Assembly: GCA_963764205.1 (NCBI GenBank)
Contig: CAVXRN010000006.1
Coordinates: forward strand, 1,364,001 to 1,428,000
From: Chersky-840 sp963764205
GTDB lineage: Bacteria > Actinomycetota > Acidimicrobiia > Acidimicrobiales > UBA8190
Length of the DNA: 64,000 nt
Direction of reading: 5' to 3'
Both the position numbers and the translations under genes were made by a program. This document shows positions 59,024-64,000 of the stretch, piece after piece; position 1 is the stretch's first letter; every line of letters starts with the position of its first letter. Under the pieces are notes generated by a model that saw only the letters and a program-made list of their open reading frames with translations, did not search any database and was not told the origin of the DNA.

Positions 59024-59156
59024 GCCAAGTGCTTAGCCCGACGCGGGCGAGCTTGCTGGCGAGTGCAGCGCCCGTCAGGCCTGGCGTCTACGATCCGGGC
59101 GAACGTGGGTGCAGGCACGCTGGTGTCACATCCATCAGCGATAGGAGGATCACTCC

Positions 59157-59468
59157 ATGTGGGCGCAACTCATCACCACTCGGATCAAGACGGGCCGGGA
59201 GGGCGACCTGCCGAAGCTGGCAAAGCAGTTGCAGGCGACCGAACAGCCGGGCTCGGGTCTCGTGCGATCGATGATGATGCAGGACCAGAAGGACCCGAGC
59301 CGGGTCTACATGCTCGTCGTATTCGAGAGCGAGGAGAAAGCGCGAGCCCGCGAGAACGACGAGCGACGCCAGGAAGGGTTGGCCAACGTCCGGGCCCTCA
59401 TGGAAGAGATCCTCGACGGTCCACGGGAGTTCGTCGACCTAGTCGTCATCGAAGAGATGACGCCGTAG
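59157..59468 (+). CDS. ABM-like small protein
   Basis: A 103-residue protein: MWAQLITTRIKTGREGDLPK, a helix KLAKQLQATEQPG, the strands GLVRSMMMQDQKDPSRVYML and VVFESEEKARARENDERRQE, then a last helix and strand FVDLVVIEEMTP. This dimeric alpha/beta barrel arrangement resembles antibiotic-biosynthesis monooxygenase-like proteins. It is preceded by a good ribosome site (TAGGAGG). Divergent from the reductase gene. Function unknown. Confidence 0.8.
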   Translation: MWAQLITTRIKTGREGDLPKLAKQLQATEQPGSGLVRSMMMQDQKDPSRVYMLVVFESEEKARARENDERRQEGLANVRALMEEILDGPREFVDLVVIEEMTP

Positions 59469-59558
59469 CCCTAACCGTGAATGACGGGGCTAGATGTGTT
59501 GTCTCGCGAGGTTAGGGACCTCGATGGGCACGGATGACCCGGACACACGAAGAAGTGT

Positions 59559-60494
59559 TTACAGGTAGTCGCGACCGACGTGGGTAAGGCGATCCAGCGC
59601 ATAGCGATCGAATGGGGCGGCCTCAACTGTGATGCACGCCAGGTCCACGAACATGCGCCAAAGATCGCGGCGTTGCGCGAAGTCGACGTCGATAGGTGCG
59701 ATATCGCGATAGGTGTCAAAGACATCTCGGGGCACAGGCTGGAAGTAGTCGACAAGAGCCAAGTCGATCTCGGGGTGACCGAAGTATGGCGCCACGTCGG
59801 TGACCACAGCCCCGGCTTCAGTACTGACGAAGTTGTTCTGTTGAGCATCGCCGTGGAGGAGCGTCGGCTGAGGTTCTGGGCCGCACAATGATGGCAATCG
59901 TTGTACGAGGTGTTCGACGTGATTGGCGAGGTTCGTCGGTAGGTGCCCGGAGTCAACGGCGGACCGGAGAAGCGGAATGACACGCCGTTCGGTATAGAAG
60001 TCGACCCAGCGGTTCGAGCTGACAGGTTGGTTATCCTGGGGCAGAGGGCCGAAGTAACCATTGAAGGCTTCAAGCCCGAATCGTGCGCTCCGTACTTGAT
60101 GCAAGGTGGCCAGGGTGTGACCGATCGATCTCCAGTCGTCGCGTGTTCGATCCTCAGGAGGGCGCTCGGATAGCGCCTCGGTCAACAAAAGGCATCCGTG
60201 ATCGATGGGGACGACGCCGGTCCCGATTGGCGTAGGCGTGGCGATTCGTGCGCTGTCCCGTAGGAGAGAGAGGCCGTTGAGTTCGGCCTGGAACTTCTCG
60301 GCGGCATCGTCGCCAATACCGAGCTTCGCGAAGACGAAGAGATGGTCGCCCTGGAACACGCCGCACGGATGTGATGCCCGGTCGTTCAAGTCGATGAACC
60401 CATCGCTCGCCCAACTTCGTCCGAGATGACGGGATGCTGCGTCCGCAATGGTGGTCTTGACGTTCGCATCGAGAAGCGGGTGCCCAGCCGTCAC
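59559..60494 (-). CDS. Fructosamine kinase / aminoglycoside phosphotransferase-like protein
   Basis: A 311-residue kinase-fold protein. N-lobe: HPCGVFQGDHLFVFAKLGIG and AEKFQAELNGLSLLRDSARI. The catalytic loop is LLHGDAQQNNFVS (H-G-D-x-x-x-x-N) and the metal site VTDVAPYFGHPEIDLALVDY has the D-x-x-x-x-x-G-H-x-E-x-D-L-A pattern of fructosamine-3-kinases. Such enzymes phosphorylate ketoamines formed by glycation, or other small molecules. Its 5' end lies 140 bp from the divergent permease gene. Confidence 0.88.
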   Translation of the reverse strand: MTAGHPLLDANVKTTIADAASRHLGRSWASDGFIDLNDRASHPCGVFQGDHLFVFAKLGIGDDAAEKFQAELNGLSLLRDSARIATPTPIGTGVVPIDHGCLLLTEALSERPPEDRTRDDWRSIGHTLATLHQVRSARFGLEAFNGYFGPLPQDNQPVSSNRWVDFYTERRVIPLLRSAVDSGHLPTNLANHVEHLVQRLPSLCGPEPQPTLLHGDAQQNNFVSTEAGAVVTDVAPYFGHPEIDLALVDYFQPVPRDVFDTYRDIAPIDVDFAQRRDLWRMFVDLACITVEAAPFDRYALDRLTHVGRDYL

Positions 60495-60634
60495 ATACTG
60501 ACCATACTTGCGACGCGCCGGGATCGACTACCACTGTGGAAGCCTGGTGACGTGCCCGTTGACACCACCTCGAACTCAGACTCGAAGTCGCAGCTGTCGT
60601 CCCGCATGCTGGTCGCGCGGTCAGGTGGATCGGA

Positions 60635-61735
60635 GTGACCGCACCTGACGCCGGCGCACCCGGTTCGGCAACGGTCGATTCAGCGCTTGACGGTCGTGGA
60701 TCATGGATCCCCAACGCCACCATGATCGCGACCAGATGCACGGAGCTGCGCAAGCGTCGAGGACTCATAATCACCCTGATCTCGTTGACGATCGGGCTCC
60801 CGACACTCTTTCTCGTCATCAAGCTGTTACTGCACGGCTTCGTGCCACGTTCGTACGGGCCGGCCGGTGGGTTCGAGGTGTTCACCACCCTCACCGCCGG
60901 CGTGCTCTACATCTTCGGGTTCATCGCAGCTATGACCTTGGGAGCTACCGCAGGTTGCTCCGACCTCGCCGACGGGATGTTCACGCAGGAGGTGGTGACC
61001 GGCCGCTCCAGAGTGGCGCTGTACCTGGCCCGCATCCCGGCCGGCCTGACCATCATCATCCCCATGGTGGCCGTCGCATTCACCATCATCTGCACGGTCT
61101 GTGTGTTCTCGGCGCCGTCGAGGTTCGACTTCCAGGGCACCACCGTGCCCCTCGGCCTTACCCTCCATGGATACGAAACGTGGGCTGCCGACCATCCGAA
61201 TCTGATCATCTGCGACCTCCCCTACAACGGACCGTGCCCGAAGAACGAACCGGAGCCGAACGCCCCGCTGTCGCGAGCGCTGGCCGAACGACAGGCTGCG
61301 CAGAATTATCCCACCTACGCCGTGACCTTCGACTCTCCGCCCTATGGCGTGATGATCAGGGCGGGACTGTGGCTCGAGCTCGAGGTTGTCATCGCCTTCC
61401 TCTTCGCTCTCGGATTTGCCTCTCTCGTGGGACAGCGAACAGTCCCGATCATTCTCATGATCGTGTACGCGATCATCTTCCGACCGTTCCTCTTGTCGAC
61501 CAAGGGTCTCCATCTGATCAACCTTCAGCGACCCCTGGTCGTCGAACTGGCTGTGGCCCATTTCGAACCGGCCGGGATCGGCATCAACTACATGATCGTG
61601 AACGGACCCGGTGGGCTCCGTGACTCGTCGTACCTGGTGCCGGAGTCGACCGTCGTGGCAATTGCAGTGATCGCGGCATGGCTAGTGGCGTGGACGATTC
61701 TCGGCGCGTGGCGGATGGCGACGAGGGACGCGTGA
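60635..61735 (+). CDS. ABC-2 type permease without adjacent ATPase
   Basis: A 366-residue membrane protein with about six helices (LIITLISLTIGLPTLFLVIK, LTAGVLYIFGFIAAMTLGAT, LTIIIPMVAVAFTIICTVCV, then a large loop and three C-terminal helices). A-T-A-G-C-S-D-L-A-D-G-M-F and V-T-G-R-S-R-V-A-L-Y-L-A-R are typical for ABC-2 permeases. The start GTG overlaps the TGA of an upstream plus-strand frame as GTGA, as in ATPase/permease operons, but no ATPase gene is left upstream. Confidence 0.8.
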   Translation: MTAPDAGAPGSATVDSALDGRGSWIPNATMIATRCTELRKRRGLIITLISLTIGLPTLFLVIKLLLHGFVPRSYGPAGGFEVFTTLTAGVLYIFGFIAAMTLGATAGCSDLADGMFTQEVVTGRSRVALYLARIPAGLTIIIPMVAVAFTIICTVCVFSAPSRFDFQGTTVPLGLTLHGYETWAADHPNLIICDLPYNGPCPKNEPEPNAPLSRALAERQAAQNYPTYAVTFDSPPYGVMIRAGLWLELEVVIAFLFALGFASLVGQRTVPIILMIVYAIIFRPFLLSTKGLHLINLQRPLVVELAVAHFEPAGIGINYMIVNGPGGLRDSSYLVPESTVVAIAVIAAWLVAWTILGAWRMATRDA

Positions 61736-61847
61736 GCACAGAACCGCCATTTCCAGACATGTCACCGTCGGTCCGGCCGCAAGCAAGGATGCCGTGGAGA
61801 GGAAATGACGATGACTCCGATCGCCGACGGACCATTGGAGCGAATGG

Positions 61848-62141
61848 TTAGGCGACTGCCCTACCCCCAAGATAGGTCCCGATCAGGGCCACGGCCATGA
61901 GAACGACCCAGAGGTCCGTGATCCGGCAGAGCAACGGTGGGGCATTCCGTGCCTCCATGAACTCCCTCATGATTATCCGAACCTTGACGAGAGCCAGGCA
62001 GATTGCAGCGAGGGTGACGAACAGGCTCGCCTTGAGAGTCCCGCTCTTGTCGACGGAATGGTCGATCCAGAGGTAGAGCAGCGTTATGCCTACCAGGATG
62101 AGCCACACGAGGAACAGCCGCCTGTCGAACCGAACCTTCAT
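61848..62141 (-). CDS. COX4-pro/NorF-like membrane subunit
   Basis: A 97-residue protein with three membrane segments: LFLVWLILVGITLLYLWIDH, ASLFVTLAAICLALVKVRII and DLWVVLMAVALIGTYLGGRA. Helix two with K-V-R-x-I-M-R-E-F-M-E-A-R is the hallmark of the prokaryotic cytochrome c oxidase subunit IV family (NorF in nitric oxide reductase clusters). It lies two bases after the stop of the subunit III-like gene and should form part of the same membrane complex. Confidence 0.88.
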   Translation of the reverse strand: MKVRFDRRLFLVWLILVGITLLYLWIDHSVDKSGTLKASLFVTLAAICLALVKVRIIMREFMEARNAPPLLCRITDLWVVLMAVALIGTYLGGRAVA

Positions 62142-62143
62142 AC

Positions 62144-62734
62144 TCACCTCACGACGTACAGCAGAGCGAAGATGAGGACCCAAAGGAAGTCCACGGTGTG
62201 CCAGTACGTGGCACAGGTCTCCACAGCCTCTTGAGATCCTTTGTCCGCACGTGACAGCTGCCTGAACAGTACGCCGAGGACAAAGAATCCAATCAACAAA
62301 TGGAGCAAGTGGATCCCAGTCAGGAAGAAGTAGTACTGAAAGAATTCGCTGCTGGTGAATGTGTGCCCGCTGTGGATGAGTCTGGCCCACTCGGCGATCT
62401 TGAGTCCGAGGAACAGAACGCCGCATCCTGCCGCGACAAGTGCATCGCGCTTCGCTTGTTGGTAACTCCCCACGCGAGCGTGCTGGACAGACCGAACCAC
62501 CGCCCAGGAACTGGTCAGGAGGACGATCGTCTCGAGGACTCCGAGCCAGAGTAAGAGGTGGGACTGCGCCTGCAGGAACGCCCTCTCGTGCTGCGTCCGG
62601 AAAAAGAGGTAGATGCAGAAGTACGAGGTGAACACCAGAGACTCGAAGAGCACGAAGAACCACATGTCCGGTTGACCCGGAATGTGTTTGGGAGCGGTCG
62701 TCCTGGTTCCCTCCGCCTCATACGTGGTTGTCAC
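62144..62734 (-). CDS. Cytochrome c oxidase subunit III-like protein (NorE-like)
   Basis: A 196-residue protein with five membrane segments starting at GTG 62734, whose GTGA overlaps the upstream gene stop. Family signatures: PGQPDMWFFVLFESLVFTSY, then EWARLIHSGHTFTSSEFFQY, YFFLTGIHLLHLLIGFFVLG and TYWHTVDFLWVLIFALLYVV (W-H-x-V-D-x-x-W). Five helices and the short N-terminus fit NorE, the subunit-III relative of nitric oxide reductase clusters, though terminal-oxidase use is possible. No catalytic subunit is in the window. Confidence 0.9.
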   Translation of the reverse strand: MTTTYEAEGTRTTAPKHIPGQPDMWFFVLFESLVFTSYFCIYLFFRTQHERAFLQAQSHLLLWLGVLETIVLLTSSWAVVRSVQHARVGSYQQAKRDALVAAGCGVLFLGLKIAEWARLIHSGHTFTSSEFFQYYFFLTGIHLLHLLIGFFVLGVLFRQLSRADKGSQEAVETCATYWHTVDFLWVLIFALLYVVR

Positions 62735-63507
62735 GACGCCACCGCTTCCAGGGAGGCGCCCTTGGGAATCGACTCGTGCGGGAGGTCTGGCAATGGGCCG
62801 GTACCGAAGTCGTCGCGGAGGATGACGTTTCTCAGCAGGGAGATGAACACGACGGTGTACGGAGCCCACACGGCTACGTCGATCCACCAGACAATCGCGC
62901 CGTTCCATGCAAAGACGCCTTGGTGAAAGATCCATGACGGTGCAGTCACGACTTCGGTCAGAGCATTACAAAGATTCAGGTAGCCGAACCATTTGGGAAA
63001 CACGCCGTTCTTGTCGAGAAGGATCGCCGTCATCCAGATCAACGAGCCGATCAGGAAGACCCCCATTGTTCCAGCGAACGAGAGAAATCCTAGGTCGTAG
63101 ATCCATTGTTGGATCGCCGGGTTGCGGTCTGGACGCAATGCTCCGACGGTCATCGCCACACAGATGAAGAGGAATCCTGGCACAGCGCTCACTCCGTAGA
63201 GGAGTAGATACGCATAGGCGTACGCTCGGCTGACCGACATTCGTCGAATCGAGTACGAGATCAACGCGATGGCTGTCGCCGAAAGACCCCCCAGAGTGAA
63301 GATCAAACCAAACCCGACCAATAGGCGTTCGTGGCGGCCGGAAAACCATAGGACAACTTGGTTCGGGTTTAACCACGGCTTGCCCGGAGGCTGGGTTCGG
63401 GTGACAACGAAGAAGACGAAGCCGTACAGGGAGTAGAAGACAATTGTCGAATACCAGACGAACCAAAGCTCACGTTTCGGGTTGTCCCTCCAGGAACGCC
63501 CCGTCAC
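62731..63507 (-). CDS. Polytopic membrane protein, paralogue of the next gene
   Basis: A 258-residue protein with about six membrane segments (WYSTIVFYSLYGFVFFVVTR, LVGFGLIFTLGGLSATAIAL, YAYLLLYGVSAVPGFLFICV, MGVFLIGSLIWMTAILLDK and more). It shares with the upstream protein the order F-x-C or similar, a P-x-W/F-P-K-W-F-G-Y segment, HQGVFAWNGAIVWWIDVAVW and a final helix, showing common origin. Start is GTG 63507, overlapping the upstream stop. Function unknown; the operon suggests a link to the NorE/NorF-like subunits. Confidence 0.8.
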   Translation of the reverse strand: MTGRSWRDNPKRELWFVWYSTIVFYSLYGFVFFVVTRTQPPGKPWLNPNQVVLWFSGRHERLLVGFGLIFTLGGLSATAIALISYSIRRMSVSRAYAYAYLLLYGVSAVPGFLFICVAMTVGALRPDRNPAIQQWIYDLGFLSFAGTMGVFLIGSLIWMTAILLDKNGVFPKWFGYLNLCNALTEVVTAPSWIFHQGVFAWNGAIVWWIDVAVWAPYTVVFISLLRNVILRDDFGTGPLPDLPHESIPKGASLEAVAS

Positions 63508-64000
63508 GCGTTGGCCTCGAGTGTCTTGTAGTCATGCTCGACCGATCGTCCCAATACAACTGCCATGACGATCAGCCACAACGCTATGGCGATGTTCTTC
63601 AGCCAGAATGAGAGGAGCCCGTTCCAGGCGAATGGCCCGCTGAGTGTCAACCCGGCGAACCCGGCCGGTACGAGCGCTATCGCGAGGATGACGTTGGCGT
63701 GGGCGACCCATGGAGCGAACACGGGATGGTCCTGTCGATCGAAATAGATCGCCAACGCAAGGAAAAGGAAGAGCGATACGAGGAAGGGGATGCCACACGT
63801 GAACGTGATCCACGCGAGATCGTTGTAGAGCTGCGTGAGGTCGGGGGCGCGATTCGGCCGGAAAGCCGCGAGAAGCCAGAAGAGCGTCGCGGTGAGGAAC
63901 GCGATTGGGGCGGCTGCGGCGACGCCGATCACGCAGTAGCGCATCACCGGCGTTCGGTGGGCCATGCCGCGCATTCGCTCCACAATCAACATCAGAATGG
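63504..64000 (-). CDS. Polytopic membrane protein, 5' end at the window edge
   Basis: The frame is open to the window end; ATG 63992 would give 162 residues but the start may lie outside. Helices: VIGVAAAAPIAFLTATLFWL, WITFTCGIPFLVSLFLFLAL, ANVILAIALVPAGFAGLTLS and WLKNIAIALWLIVMAVVLGR. The segment LSGPFAWNGLLSFWLKNIAI corresponds to FAWNGAIVWWIDVAV in the next gene, so they are paralogues. It begins the known part of the NorE/NorF-like operon. Function unknown. Confidence 0.75.
   Translation of the reverse strand, partial: ILMLIVERMRGMAHRTPVMRYCVIGVAAAAPIAFLTATLFWLLAAFRPNRAPDLTQLYNDLAWITFTCGIPFLVSLFLFLALAIYFDRQDHPVFAPWVAHANVILAIALVPAGFAGLTLSGPFAWNGLLSFWLKNIAIALWLIVMAVVLGRSVEHDYKTLEANA

Noticed and set aside
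59464..59512. A fifth SDR 3' fragment
   Set aside because: Only about 16 of 21 bases (CCGTGAATGACGG) resemble copy D; too short to separate from chance.
49976..61860. Integron attC sites behind single small genes (TAACGC after two stops, GTTAGGC near 61851)
   Set aside because: No paired RYYYAAC/GTTRRRY cores with an attC-like fold could be assembled, and no integrase gene is in the window.

Overview
The window looks like chromosome of a high-GC actinobacterium, probably of the Acidimicrobiia or a related lineage (inference). The signs are GTG and TTG starts, TGATG/ATGA/GTGA gene overlaps, apparently leaderless promoters, F420-type luciferase-like oxidoreductases, an Lhr helicase and many small actinobacterial families. 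No rRNA, tRNA or CRISPR array was seen.

Layout. Positions 1-6621 hold the end of an ABC permease gene and a minus-strand run of MFS exporter, MerR regulator, DrrA/DrrB-like ABC exporter and a secreted six-hairpin glycosidase-like lipoprotein. Positions 6641-10259 are a complete 3.6-kb IS1595-family transposon with perfect 25-bp terminal inverted repeats, an 8-bp target duplication, a transposase and seven passenger genes. It sits about 20 bp upstream of the MFS start codon. Positions 10268-13380 are sparsely coding and hold small proteins. Positions 13399-35401 are ordinary dense backbone: a Nat-type ABC exporter, a nucleoside-phosphorylase-like protein, lhr, F420/flavin oxidoreductases, MBL hydrolase, TetR, GNAT, PAS, a frameshifted lon, alcohol dehydrogenase with a frameshifted PIG-L deacetylase, DUF2277, an esterase and an SDR dehydrogenase.

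From about 35.4 kb the character changes to lower GC, looser packing and many broken genes. The 3' end of the SDR gene recurs as decayed fragments at 36.6, 48.6 and 55.6 kb. These fragments bound modules: AraC plus VOC; a decayed GntR/ABC operon, small genes, a broken SigJ-type sigma factor, a VOC gene split by an IS1380-family element, and an IS30 remnant; then P450, an HTH/Clp-N pair, a Vgb-like propeller and an intact IS30. A roughly 75-bp intergenic repeat occurs four times in the same orientation. I read 35.4-55.6 kb as an island built by repeated insertions.

Positions 55.7-64 kb carry small enzymes (VOC, ABM-like, PPOX, DUF1801, RibD-type reductase, fructosamine-kinase-like), an orphan ABC-2 permease, and a minus-strand operon of NorE/NorF-like oxidase subunits with two related membrane proteins.

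The best candidates for something new are the passenger-carrying IS1595 element with promoters built into its ends, the SDR 3'-end fragments at module borders, and three genes whose stop codons are repeated by short tandem repeats. Several frameshifts (lon, PIG-L and others) are single-base changes in GC runs, so sequencing error must be excluded first.
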